Below, in pieces: positions 35,101 through 47,121 of a stretch of DNA of 64,000 nt; the first letter of the stretch is position 1; every line of letters starts with the position of its first letter. The notes under the pieces are model-generated. The model was not told where the DNA came from and did no database searches. It worked only from the letters and a program-made list of their open reading frames with translations. The translations under genes and the position numbers were made by a program. The stretch is from the NCBI GenBank assembly GCA_019155185.1, contig CM032811.1, positions 10,808,075 to 10,872,074 on the forward strand. Reading direction: 5' to 3'. This DNA comes from Beaufortia kweichowensis. Lineage: Eukaryota > Chordata > Actinopteri > Cypriniformes > Gastromyzontidae.

Positions 35101-36392
35101 TTTAATAAGATTCAGAGCAAAGTCTTGTTTTCACTCAGAAAAATAAAGTGCAGTGTGAGTCATGGGTCCTGTCATATGTTTGAGTAATTGCTATGAACCG
35201 AGTGACTCCTCGATGCATGTAACGCTGCCTTGTAGCCAAATGGCACGTGAGGGGCCCTGCTCAGCTGCTGCCTGCATTTGCTTGTTTAAGACTAATGGCA
35301 CCATTGAGTTCACTTCACGTGTGTGCAAAGAGTCAGCCTAATGGCCAAAAATATCTTTCTTTTCCAGATAAACTGCCCAAGCAATCCGTATCTTTCCTTG
35401 TTTTCATTACTTTTTTTAATGCTGGGCTTTAGTCTAATCGATCAGTCTAGGTTTTCATTATCATGTGGAATAGCAGGCTTGTGAAGGAGTACAAATAAAC
35501 TAAGAAATGGAGTTACGATAGATGGAAATATTCTTTATAAATAAACTTTAACAATAGTATAGTTTGAAGGGCAGAGACCTACTGTAAGGAAATAAGGTAT
35601 GAGCAGGATGTGGTATAGTTTGAATATAGTCAAAGATGTTGAAAGGCTATCTAAAAATACTTTCAAGGGTGCTTTCAACACCCTTCACTTGCTTTATAAT
35701 CTTTTTTATAAGAATACTTATTTCACACATAAAGTAGAGGTTTGACTCATAATTTTTGTATTATTGTTTATATGATTATTATTTGGTAAAATTGTAATTT
35801 AATCCTCACCTTTTTTAAAGCATGGGCACTCACTTACAAGGGCAAACTGATTTTTCTAGGAGCTACATGCATGTAGACTATTAGTAATGTTGGTGTTTGA
35901 CTTCATGCATGAAATGGTATTTCATGACATGTCCACATTCTTTATTTGCAAAGAAGCAAAGTTTGGATCCTGTTCACCATGGTCCATTTAAATTTACTTG
36001 TAATGTGAACCAGCTTACGGGCTTGAAAAATCAAAGAACCGAGTTTGACCTTATGTGGCTGTTTCAGTGAAAGATGTTCAGTTCATATGTCTTCTCATGG
36101 CAGACAGTAAAGACCTCAGATGGTGGTTGTAAAAATCTCCTTCCAAGTCTACAACTGAGAGGCCATACAACGTTTGCTACCAAAACTGTCTACCGAGAAA
36201 GAGGTCAAAAGGTAATGAAACTGATACTGTACTTAGCGAGTCTTCAGACTGTCTTTACATTGCCATTTATCACATACATTAAATGAAGCTTAAGGGCTTA
36301 CAGCATTTGGAATCTTTTACTGTGAAAAAGTTAAAATAGTATAAAAAATAAGAATCTAAACTAATCTAAACACATTTTTAAAACTATCAACC
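29111..36392. other. Intergenic DNA upstream of the miRNA cluster
   Basis: No gene is supported. A V-SINE/L2-like tail lies at 33920-33970. Blocks at about 33000-33560 and 34560-34760 have balanced composition and could be conserved non-coding elements. The rest is AT-rich with short homopolymer runs. Confidence 0.4.
33920..33970 (+). repeat. V-SINE/L2-type 3' tail
   Basis: AAGTTGCTTTAATCAAAGTG continues into TCTGCTAAATGCCTAAATG and TAAACGTAAAC. This matches the pattern of the conserved fish LINE/SINE 3' tail, GTCGCTTTGGATAAAAGCGT followed by CTGCTAAATG and a short TAAATG repeat, with a few changes. Confidence 0.65.
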
Positions 36393-36698
36393 TTAAAGGG
36401 ATAGTTAAAAAATATTTTATTATTTTCTCACCCTCGTGTCATGCCAAACCTGTATGACTTTCTTCCTTCAGCAGAACACAGAAGAAGATATTTTGCAAAA
36501 CGCTGGTTACCGGCAACCATTCACTTTCATAGTATGGACACAAGGTACAATGGAAGTCAATGGGTGCAAGTAACCAGAGTTTTGCAAAATATCTTATTTT
36601 GTGTTCCACAAAAGAAAGAATCATATACAGGGTTTGAATGACATATGGGTGAAAAGAAATTATGATATAATTTTTATTTTTGTGTGAACCATCCCTTA
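36393..36698. mobile_element. Cyprinid palindromic MITE (TTAAAGGGATAGTT type)
   Basis: It starts TTAAAGGGATAGTT and ends GTGAACCATCCCTTA, the inverted form. The arms match each other over much of their length: CTCACCCTCGTGTCATGCC, CCTGTATGACTTTCTTCC and AGAAGATATTTTGCAAAAC on the left have inverted counterparts on the right, around CAATGGAAGTCAATGGG. This is the abundant fold-back element of zebrafish and relatives, here diverged. It ends about 870 bp upstream of mir-99a. Confidence 0.8.
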
Positions 36699-37563
36699 CC
36701 TGTAGATGGATAACTAGTCAATCACCTTAAGCTGCAGAAGACCAATAGAATTATGTTGTCTATATATCTGAAACAGCCTAAGTTATCAGTATTATCAGCC
36801 AGTCAGTAATGCTCGCATGCAGTTTTACTGTTTTCCTCACTATAGTTGACAGCCCTGGGCGTGCTGGTATTTGAATGTCTGGCACGATTTTTGAAAAAGT
36901 AAGATTACCTCAGTGACTCATGAGCATTCATGTGGGAAAGGCTTTTGAGGTTTTGGGCTAGGCAAAAGTTTTGAGCTATCAATCAGAAAACTTGTCAAAG
37001 ATTTTAATGGGGAACATGATCTGTTGAGCTACCTACTATTTTTTCCAAAGAATCATTTCTGTGAACTAAGTTTATAGGCTTCATTCACAGAATCTTAACG
37101 GTTTAACAGTTACAGAAAGTAAGGGTGGCGTGTTGATTTTATCATTACTAATCCAAGCCAAATCAATCCACATTATCTGCAATGTGTGCAATACGTGCAA
37201 GCAGATCAAGTCACTGTGTAACAGTGATAATTCTGGAATAATAAAGTTTAAGACTGAAATTCTTGTCTTCAGGTAACGCAACAGTTTTTGGTCATGTTCT
37301 TAAAGAATATTGCATTCCAAAAGAAAATTTTTCTCATATCTTTGTCTGTTCAGATGAAAATCAAATACACAGCAAAAGACTAAATTGTATATTTCTGTCT
37401 ACTCCAGTGCATGATGCCAAAGCAAAAGAAAGTTGTTTGAAATTCAGATGCAGGTTTTGGTGACGCTGTACATTGATGTGCCCAAAATTGAGATCATTAT
37501 GTCTCTAAATAGTTTACAATCGCTCCAGTTGTTTTACTTTCCAAGAACCTGATTAATGAGCAG

Positions 37564-37644
37564 CCACTTGTCATTAACCCGTAGATCCGATCTTGTGATT
37601 AGTTTAAGGCACAAGCTCGTTTCTATGGGTCTCTGTCTCTGTGG
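37564..37644 (+). ncRNA. mir99a: mir-99a precursor
   Basis: The 5p arm at 37576-37597 starts AACCCGTAGATCCGATC, the exact miR-99a mature sequence (miR-10 family, seed ACCCGTA). The 3p arm at 37612-37633 starts CAAGCTCGTTTCTATGGG, differing from human miR-99a-3p at one base within that stretch. The outer stem closes with CCAC/GTGG. It is co-oriented with let-7c 202 bp downstream and probably shares a primary transcript with it. miR-99 targets mTOR and IGF-pathway mRNAs in other vertebrates. Confidence 0.96.
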
Positions 37645-37845
37645 TGGAAAATCGTCCAGCATGTACTGTAATGCCAGCCTGCCTTGAGTTTCTGGCTCAG
37701 TTTTCCTATGAGATATTGCATACTTTTCCTTACGAGCGTGGTATAGCACGTTGCACAGACTTGTCTTGCAGTGTAATTTATTAATGACTGACGTTTATGT
37801 AAACTTTTTCCAAAGTAAAGATGGTGACAGCAGCTGAAACTGTGT

Positions 37846-37929
37846 GCATCCAGGTTGAGGTAGTAGGTTGTATGGTTTAGAATTTTGCCCTGGGAGTTAA
37901 CTGTACAACCTTCTAGCTTTCCTTGGAGC
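37846..37929 (+). ncRNA. let7c: let-7c precursor
   Basis: The 5p arm at 37856-37877 begins TGAGGTAGTAGGTTGTATGG, the let-7c mature sequence (seed GAGGTAG). The 3p arm at 37901-37922 begins CTGTACAACCTTCTAGC. Both the 84-nt length and the flanks GCATCC and TTGGAGC match the human let-7c hairpin layout as I remember it. let-7 represses growth and stem-cell genes such as lin28 during differentiation. Confidence 0.97.
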
Positions 37930-39850
37930 TCACAAGCCATCGGACGGCATACAGTATCGCAAAACTAAAATTGAACTCTTTCATTCTGCTTTTGTAAGTA
38001 TTTTAATGCAGCTGAAGTAACATAATGTAGCATTTTCATGTGATATAATTTATCTGAAAAGAGTGTATGGATTAATCAATCTTGACCTTAAACAGAGATG
38101 CATATTTTTTTCTTACTAATGGTATTAAAATTTCATGCATAACCTTGCTAATCTTTTAGGATTATATCTGTCAATGGTAATACTGCAGCCAATGACTTCA
38201 GCTGAAATCAATAAAACAGTCTGAAATGAGAATGTTAAATAATAAAATATGTTTCAAAAAGAGTCTTAAATACTAAAAAACAATCTTTCTTAGTATTGTC
38301 TTTCTTTTTGGCAGGCCCGATTTTTTAAGACTTTGTATCTAAACATCAATCTTTGGCAAATGCAGCACTAGAATGAGGCTCATATTTCAACTACAGGGTG
38401 AACAGAATTGATTTTGTATTTGTATACATCTCAGTCCATTTGTCTTCTAAAACCACCAGTAAACAATTGAGCTCCAGTCATAAACTTGGCATTTCAATGA
38501 TAACCCAACAAGTTTCCTTGTGGGGAACTTTTTACCCATCTGTTCTGACTTTAACAGTTTCACCAGTTGATTTTTCTCTGAAGGTCTCATCTAAATTTTG
38601 CTTAGCTTTGCCATACCTGACAGTCAAGTGATAAAGCTTACTTTTGCTTCATGTCCAGTAAATAACCATAATGTATACGTGAGGCTCCGAGGTGTCATCG
38701 ATTTGTCTGGGCCTGGTCTTTTCGCTGCTGTCAGAGTGTCTCTCGGATCAATGCAGACTCGCCCTTTGACCCCTGAGAGAAATCAATAGCATTGAGCGTG
38801 AGGGGCATGGGCGTCATCGATAGAGTTGGCTGTCATTTAGTGTGACAAGACATGATAGTTATTAATGTTTGCACACTTTGCACCATAGCCCGATGTGGTC
38901 AATCTTGGCTCTAGAAAATTATACTGAGCAAATCAGGACAGATTTGTTATGCCCTTTAAGATATTTTTAACCCACTATTTAGATAAATCATTAAAGAGAA
39001 CGAGCAATTAACAGATTTGTATTTGCCTCTTTAAACACAAGTACTAACAAGCTTTGTAAAGCTGGAAATATATCCGCTGCATATTTAATGTCCAAAGGTG
39101 AAAGTGGAGGTCAGTATTGTCCAGACACTGAGGCAAAGGCTGTAATAGAGTTGATTGATCACAGGCATGGGTTTGGGGCCTGCATTGATTTCATTTGCTT
39201 TAAAGGTCCCTTGGTTTTGTCGAGTCTCCAGTGTCTGCAGTCTGGAGGCCAAACGGACTTGGACTTGAATTATGTGTTGCTGTAGAAATCAGCGTGTTTC
39301 TTGTGGTGCAGTGGAGATTATATACTGACATTTAAAGTGCTGTGCTCCACTGAGGATGCCGGCATAGAGCAGGAGTGTTAATGAAACGGGGAATGGGCTG
39401 AACCACGGGAAAGCTGTTATGCAAGTCATTATATCATTACATGCGCTCTCTTTCTTTTTCTCAGTGTTTGTGCTATAATGTTAGACACACTTAATGATGA
39501 ATTGGTCATTAGACACAGACTTATTCCTAACACGCAATTTGCAGAGCTGTAAATGATTGCTCGGTGGTTAATTTCTCAAAGAATATGTCACCGCTTGACC
39601 TAGATCAACCACAGAACAACCCATGATAAAGGTTTATTGCTCTCCTCACTCAATTAAGGTTAGCGTCCCCGGAGCCAAGCTGATGAGGTCGGCTGTCAGA
39701 CGGAGAAAGACATTGAGGTTTTCTTTGGATCGCAGAAACGTGCTGGAGAAGACGACTTTTGAAACTGATAAATTTTGCCTTTTGCCTGTAACTCTCGCCT
39801 CGCTGATGCACCGCAGCCTCTTACCACTGCGGGACAGGTTGATGGATGTC
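37930..39850. other. Spacer between let-7c and the CpG-rich promoter block
   Basis: No gene is supported. About 38640-38920 and 39090-39260 are balanced-composition blocks that look like conserved non-coding elements within the presumed miRNA primary transcript. The small frames at 38398-38789 show no family features. Confidence 0.35.
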
Positions 39851-39996
39851 TCCCGCGAGCCAATGGGAGAGAACGCCGGGGCGGGAATAACCTGAGCCTT
39901 CCACTCGCCCCCGCCCCCCTCCTCAGACCAGTCTGCATCTGATTCAGCACCCAGCTCCTCTCTTCACCTCCAAATCCGATCGTTTTGCCCTCAAAG
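39851..39996 (+). promoter_or_regulatory. CpG-rich promoter-like block with CCAAT and GC boxes
   Basis: A CCAAT box at 39860-39864 (GAGCCAATGGG) is followed by a GC box GGGGCGGG at 39878-39885. Both sit in a CpG-rich stretch that continues to about 40190. A strong-Kozak ATG follows at 39997. This is the most promoter-like block in the gene-poor part of the window. It lies between let-7c and mir-125c, so it could drive mir-125c separately. No TATA box was seen. Confidence 0.5.
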
Positions 39997-42900
39997 ATGG
40001 ATGGTGGCGGCAACGATGGCGTCTCGTTTGTTCGGAAAAGCCAGAGGTAAATTGGGAACGCCGATAATAATCAGCTCGTTCCCGGGAGCATCACCTCTCG
40101 GTCAGTTTTCTGCCGTCCGCCTCAGGGGAGGACAGGGGCCATACGACCGCGGTGGGGGCGGAAGGAGGCTGGGGGAGGAGTCGGTGTAGGTGATGAGAAT
40201 AACATCACTCATGTTTTGGCTGGGGTGAGCGACTGAATCGCCGCCACAGCTGGGAGAGATTTTATTAAATATACCGAATAGTGGCGGCAGAGGTAACAGG
40301 AGGGGGGGTTCGGTGCACGGCTGCTGGGCACATCTGTATGTAGTAGACTACTATCATACCTACAAAGTGACAGCTTTGTCTTAAGGTAGTTTGGTGCATG
40401 CCAGCAAAGTGGGTGTGTAGGCTAAGAAGTTACAATCTGATAGTCTGTGTCATATAGGTTTCAGCTGAGGATTTGTGTCTGTCGCTTAACCACTGTCTCG
40501 TGTATTTAACTGTGGCGCAAAGTCGCTTCGTCCTGTAAGCAGGTGCAGTTCAGGAGCAGCACCTCGAGTCTCCGCAGTGAGATGAGAGATACTGTCACGA
40601 CTTATAGAGAGCACAGAGGACAACAAAGAGGAAGGACTGACCGTCTGGTTCGGAGATGGGGGTGTTTCCTCTCCTTACACAAAGACTGCAGAGCAGAGGG
40701 CATTTGTTTATCAAAGTTCAATCTGACGAAAGAGGAAACTTGTTTTAAAGTTCCATTCTCTGTTTCTCTTTTTTTTCCTTAGGAATTATTATATTTTAAA
40801 AAATTGTATACAAAAAAATTCAGGCTTCTTTACTTCTTAACTTTAAAAGTTATTCATTTTAAGGTAGGATTTCTCCAGCCGTCTTTTCTTTTTATACAGG
40901 ACGAGTGACGCTGCAGGACACAAAGGCAGACAGCTCATGACCTGTGCAGCCAGACACGGACGCAGACTTTAGTCTGGGCAGACATGGTTGGCTCAGAGGC
41001 AGAGCGGTGCAGGAGCTGTTGGTTCAGCTCTAATGAGAGAAAAACGCTAGACACAGCTGGTAATGGTTGCCCTCCTCCTGTTCCCTGAGACCCTAACTCG
41101 TGAGTTCCTCTTTTAAAATCACGGGTCAGGAGCTTGGGAGACAGGTGGAGGGCTTCAGCACCTCTCCATCTCCCAATCCATCTTCAAAAAGCCACATGAG
41201 ACATTTGACAGTATTGTGAATACTGATGGGCTGCGTACTGAGACTCAAGTTAAACTTACCTTACCTTTTAAATTACCTTAAGGCACAACCGGTTTGTAAA
41301 TTGAGAGAAAGATACACCTCTGGCAACTGAAGAAGGTAGATGTTTTTCCATCCCCAAAAACATTTTTCAGATTATAACATACATTTTTTTAGATAATACA
41401 GTAAAAATCTAATTACATGCAACCAACTGGACATGTTCTTTACATGTAGTTTCCATAAACCGATATGTATTTTGATGATCTTCTACAAGCACAGCTAATG
41501 CATTAAAAGGTGTATCAAAAGAAGAATTTGCTGTAAATGTAATATGTAGGGAATGCATTTGGTTTGCTTCCTGCAAGGCATATGGTTACTATTACAGTAT
41601 ATTGGCAGAGGTAGAGTTTCTAGAGAGTGTAGGGAGGGTAAATGCTGTTTTCAATCATTTTTTGAAGACGTTCTCTGGCAGATTAATTAAAAGCAGATTG
41701 GCTCCTTTATTATGGAATTATTGTGGAGGCAAGACGTGCGGTGGAAAAGGTCACTATATTCCATTATAGCCAAGTGTCCATGTGATGTTCATCGTCTTTT
41801 CCTGAACTGTATTTCTTTATTGTTCGGAGACCAATCAGAGGCTCGTCATACTCTAAGGATGATAGTTTTACTTCAAAATGTCATTGCTGAGATTATGAAA
41901 GATTAATAGCATTTTGCAGCAGCTCCAATGCCATTCAGTATATTCTTGCTTGCTTCATATTAAATCCATATCAAAAATTAATGTACTTATTTTAATAATA
42001 TAATCATCTTAAGAATTAAGATACTCAGTATCTTTTTCAGTGTCTAGTTGTCCTGTTACATTAAAATAGTTTAAATTAAAAGTCATCTGTGTTTATGCTT
42101 TTCACATTACAAATTAATTTTTTATATATACAGAAAAAGAAGTTGACGTTTACATTTATTTTGAATCCCTGACTCTCTACAATTAGGTATAAAAAGAACA
42201 TTTAAAAATGCTACCTCAGCAAAACTGATTGTCTTCTGTTCTGATGTTTACTGTCCAATTAGGCACTGTATGCCTTTTATATATTTATTAAACTTCACTC
42301 TAAGATGTGGCAGTTTTCCAGCTAATAGGTGGTTGCTCCACGGAGCCCCCAGCAACAGTAGTGAGATAGTCCTCCTCCATGAATACAAAACAGTCAGGCA
42401 TGGCACAGTACGCCTAAAGCCACTAGACTGAACTTAATGCGCATGCCCAATAAAAAACCTAGCCACAGTGAGTCTGTCTGCAAGCATCAGGACTGTAGTA
42501 TTAGGTACTTTTGTGTTTCTTGTCAGGATTGCAGTTAGGCGTATAAAGAAGATAACAATGGGACTTCGGTTCATGAACAGAATAAGGCTTTTGAAATAAG
42601 TTTAAGTAAAAGTTATTGATGGTGAAACTTTTATTTACAGCAGCCTTATAGTAGGAACCAAGAATTGTGGGTAATTTCTGTAGTGCATAGCTGGCACAAT
42701 CTTTAAATCCTCCCAACTTAAGTGATGCACTCACATGAAGGGGATGTCAAGGTGCTTCTCGTTGACAGAATATCTTGACAGATATTGCAAGCAAGAAGCA
42801 TAAGGGTAAAGCTATTGTCTCCATTTACTAATTGAGAGTGCAGTCAAACAGGGACGGAGCTGCTTCTTTCTCTGTCTACTGTCAGACACACACACATATT

Positions 42901-43777
42901 TCAGGCACACAGTTGGGGGGGTAATCAGAGTTAGCTGATGTCTGGTTTTTCAGACACTGCAGTCGGCAACCAGACAATCTCATTCATGACTTCGCGGCTG
43001 GTGACTTTTACTCTCAGCCTGAATATTATAAATGAACGTGTTGCATTTAGATTCAATTTTCATTTCCCATTTCCTTACAACCTACACAGATTTCTGTAAA
43101 ATGTGCTGTTGAAAGCTGCAGAGAAATATTTAACGACCCTTTCACTTTTTTTATTTCAATCATAACATTTGAAACATACACCGTTAAACAACCATTAGAG
43201 TCTATGAGACGGATATAAACCATGCAAATGACATTCTGCGTCCAAATCTCCCATTGTCCCTCTTTACTCGGTTCCACCTCCTTGGCGCCCTCTGCTGCAC
43301 TGCTTAGTAGGCGTTGCCATGACAACCCAGTCCCTGTGCACACATATTTCAGTCTGCAGGCGACAGTGAGGTGTACTCTGTGGCATTATTTGTATCGGCA
43401 CCACAAGGTCACTTTCTCTCGCTAGGTTTGTCTGTAGGTTATTTTGCTGATGTTTGCTTCCAAAAATCTCACAGCATATCTCACATACACTAAACCCAAG
43501 CTTTAAGAAAACCTTATATGGAAATGTAGCTGTTATTTATGGACAAAATGTCGGTTTACCACAGACGAGTTAAGCGCCAAACTCTAAATCCTGTCATGAG
43601 ATGGTAAATGTGCGGTTTCAGCTCAAACTGAAATACCGCAGAGTGAGCGCCATTTATATGTGATGTATATGTGCGATTGTTGCTGAAACTGTGCTGTGTG
43701 TTTCATTTGCAGGGAGCCTGCGGTGTTAAAGCGAAGCTCCTCCGACTTTGCACGTCCCCACATAGATGAGCTGAAAG
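39997..43777 (+). CDS. Unidentified spliced reading frame, first two exons; intron holds mir-125c
   Basis: Exon 1 (39997-40046) reads MDGGGNDGVSFVRKSQ. It starts at an ATG in strong Kozak context (A at -3, G at +4) and ends at donor AG|GTAAAT in phase 2. Exon 2 (43713-43777) follows acceptor TTTCATTTGCAG and ends at donor AAAG|GTCAGT. In the phase set by exon 1 it is open and reads REPAV then LKRSSSDFARPHIDELK. The two alternative frames of exon 2 hit stops. The basic, serine-rich segment RSSSDF resembles a phosphorylation-type linker, but I recognise no family. The frame continues beyond 43777 in phase 1, and a possible next exon is at 53846. mir-125c lies in intron 1 on the same strand. It may instead be a chance open frame in a non-coding miRNA host transcript. 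Confidence 0.4.
41069..41153 (+). ncRNA. mir125c: mir-125c precursor
   Basis: The 5p arm at 41082-41103 begins TCCCTGAGACCCTAACTCG. The C at mature position 18 (CTCGTGA rather than CTTGTGA) is the teleost miR-125c form, not miR-125b. The 3p arm is about 41119-41140 (TCACGGGTCAGG...). The lower stem, GCCCTCCTCCTGT against ACAGGTGGAGGGC, pairs at 12 of 13 positions. It is the third member of the miR-99/let-7/miR-125 cluster, 3.1 kb after let-7c on the same strand. The seed is CCCTGAG. Confidence 0.95.
41154..43200. other. Intronic or intergenic DNA after mir-125c
   Basis: No additional gene or recognisable repeat is supported. If the unidentified frame is real, this belongs to its first intron. 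It is mostly AT-rich, with a short CACACACA run near 42889. Confidence 0.3.
43222..43229 (+). promoter_or_regulatory. POU octamer (ATGCAAAT)
   Basis: A perfect octamer, the consensus for POU-domain factors such as Oct proteins, lies 84 bp upstream of the X-box at 43313. A single 8-bp site has little weight alone. Confidence 0.25.
43313..43326 (+). promoter_or_regulatory. RFX X-box
   Basis: GTTGCCATGACAAC matches the ideal palindromic X-box GTTGCCATGGCAAC at 13 of 14 positions. RFX factors bind this motif in promoters of ciliary genes. It sits about 390 bp upstream of the exon at 43713 in a patch of raised GC. Its target is unknown. Confidence 0.45.
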
Positions 43778-46640
43778 GTCAGTGAGTTCCTCGCTGCCAC
43801 AGCGACTGCCAAGTACAGCCAGACACACTCTATTAGATGCATAATAAAACTGTTGAATCTCGCTGTTTCTCTCTTGCACACCATTGCGTTACCCAAAATG
43901 CTAAATAAATGCCACCTTTCATTACTTTCCAAAATGTCTTTCTCCAGACTTTTGTCAAATAAAGTATACAAAGCAATCAACTTGCTCTTTTTCTCTTTTT
44001 TTGAAGTTGTGCAACTTTGAAACTTGTCCACTGCAACAGATATTTAAACGGCTTTTGTAGTAATGACATATGATGTCGCACATGTACAATATACACATAA
44101 CGTGCTTGATCTGCTTAGGATCATAGATGCACAAAAACTGAGTTCTGCATGGCGTTCTTCCAACTAAAATCATTCATCTCTCCATCATAGTTCACTCCGG
44201 CAGTGAGCCGAGACAGACGATGAGAACTGAATCCTAATAGGGCGAATTGGAGGGGAGGGGGGGTTTCCGAGTACGGGGTGCCGTAGGAGCCCGATGCAGA
44301 CAAAAGCCTCATGCTTTTCCCAAGTTACCTGCCATAGACACTACACAACCTGACCTTCTCTCCACAATGCCTTCTCTATTGTTCGCTTGTCGGAGGCACA
44401 CAAAAAATACCCGCAAGAGTTTTTTCCCACCAGTCACACTCTTGAGCTTTATTAAGACGAAAATGAATGAGGCAGATTAAAATAAAGCTGGGTTCGTTTC
44501 TCCCTCGGTATATATTTGGCTTAGGAACAGGCACAGGTCTGCAGCGCATATTATCATGACTCTCGATTGTCAATTCATTAGTCGCTCCAGTTTTTTATTT
44601 GCTGGCTCTGGCTGCCTGCGTCAGATCTGCGTCAGGAACAAACCCGACAACTGTGAGACTTAAGCCTATACGGATGTAATGTCCTGAGACGGCCAAGTCA
44701 AACATTCTTTGAAGTCATGCATTTTACAGAGATATTAAGCACTCTGTGAACTGCAAAGCAGCAGCGTAAAAAAGGTCAGGAACATTGTGAGACTACAGCA
44801 AACTACACTGATAGCGTAATATATCCTCAAAAAAGATTGAAACATTAAACTTGAATTCTTACAGTGGGATGTAGATACTGCATATTGGAGGGAGTTATGT
44901 TTTGAAGCTAGTAGCCTAAGGGGTGGATAGATGACTATTTCTCTCCCTTCACCAGGCCCCTGTCTAATTATACATTCCAGTGAGAGATCTCCACTCAAAT
45001 GACCTGTTCCCTACATGCACATATTCATATTTTCATCCAACTGTAAGCCAGCCCGGAAAGATCCGAACGAGAAAAAAACATTTACAATAAATATCTATAA
45101 AATACTTCTAGTAAATATCACTCGTCCAAATGTGTTTTGAACTACAAAACTGAATTTCAGCCAAATCTCATTGCGCAGAGAACATGAGCACTCGGGTGAC
45201 TTGCCAAAACCGCAAAGCAAAGGATCCAAACCCTTTACCTAGACCATAAGAGCTGTTAGGTTTGTAGGAGGCAAAGCAAACACTGTTCCTACCTTTCGTC
45301 CAAAAGCGCTGACGTTGTAACTGATGGTGCCAGAGATGAAGACTTTACACAAAAGCTTGTTGTTTGTGTTTCTCTCTCGTTTCTGGAGTAAATATAACAA
45401 GAAAAGTAAGTGCTAATGCAAGGTTGAATTTGTCCATTGCTCAAGTGTTCACACATGTTCTGAAGTTCACGTCTTTATTTTTAGACTTGTATAAGAGCAG
45501 GCTTATATCTGCCAAATAAACCATGAGAAATTCTGCAGAGAAATGACAGCCATTTGTAATGACAGACGCTTTAGCACCTGCCTCTTTTGTCTTGGGTAGC
45601 ACTTTACAATGAGGTTAAATACACTACCATTACTTACCCAGTAGCACTTAGCATGTATTCAATTTGGTTCATGTTAAGTTTACATAACTAATAAAAATAT
45701 GCTTTATTACTGAGCAATTTTTACCTTTATGGTGGTTGTTAAGTGTTACTTTAAAATGTTAAAATACAAGTCATATGCGTTTTAACAAATGTAGTTTTTA
45801 CTCACCGAGTCAACATTTTGTCATGTCATGGATGTGTGCAACTATATTCAACATCCCTTGCAGAATGTGCCCTAAGGATGATGCTGTAATAAACAATCAA
45901 AAAGTGCCAAAAATGTAAGTGAATACAGTTAAACTGGTCTGCGACAGCTATATCATGCTTAATTGCAGTTTAACGTGTTGCACTTATCACATATTTTTCT
46001 TCATTGAGTAGTTAAATAGTAACAATTAAACAGAATAAAGTTGGTGCAATTACCTATTTAAAGCTCATTAGTAATAAATCTAAAATTTAATTTGCCCCTC
46101 AAAAAAAAAATCACATAAACTGTTTAAGGAACCTGTAAAATTCTTTTATCCTAAAACAGATAAAAAAAATCCAGTGCAAGGATAAAGCCTGCCATCTAGT
46201 GACGTGAATCATGAATTACATGCGTTGTTTCGGTAAGTGACACTTCTCCCCCAAAATACATTTTCTAATGCCTAAAGTCTTTGAATTTTCTTAATTGTTT
46301 GACGTGCCTTTAATATGGATGGGCCCATTCACAATGTCTTATTTAACTGAAGGAACCGTTTTTGTCACTTGACACAAACTGTTTCTAATATAGCTGAATG
46401 TATGATTAACTTCAAGTATAACAAGGTATTTTTTTGGTTCAGTTATCCAACTTACTCGGTTTGTTTCACTGTCAGCTCACAGTCATAAATGTCATTTACC
46501 TTGATCACTTGATCAGATTTCTAAAGTTTTTCATGCTTTTAGAGTCATGTAATTCTCCACCACAGGTAAACTACGGTTGCCATGCAGCAGTGCATTTACC
46601 AAAATGCATCAAACACCTAATGCATCATGTGTGATCGCGA
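43778..46640. other. Gene-poor DNA
   Basis: No gene is supported. A GC-raised block at about 44180-44660 contains a G-run (GGAGGGGAGGGGGGG near 44252) and may be regulatory. The overlapping open frames here (up to 101 codons) run in conflicting directions and lack domains. Confidence 0.35.
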
Positions 46641-46643
46641 GCC

Positions 46644-46961
<318 letters not shown>

Positions 46962-47070
46962 CGTGCCGCCTTGTGTTGTGTTGCTCGCAAGAGGGCAGTG
47001 TTTGCTTATAATACGCAATATTGTCTTCACGTGCTAATCTGAAACATCTTTTGATTTCGATTTCATTTTT

Positions 47071-47074
<4 letters not shown>

Positions 47075-47118
<44 letters not shown>
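47075..47118. repeat. (GT)n microsatellite
   Basis: About 22 uninterrupted GT units lie 118 bp after the GA tract. Alternating purine-pyrimidine DNA of this length can adopt Z-form. Confidence 0.97.

Positions 47119-47119
<1 letters not shown>

Positions 47120-47121
<2 letters not shown>

Noticed and set aside
37623..37940. 105-codon minus-strand frame
   Set aside because: It is antisense to the let-7c and mir-99a hairpins and is a by-product of their conserved sequence.
40001..40189. 62-codon plus-strand frame in the CpG-rich block (MVAATMASRLFGKARG...)
   Set aside because: It overlaps the better-Kozak ATG at 39997 in another frame. If spliced at 40046 it meets a stop after five codons of the next exon, so it probably reflects only GC-rich composition.
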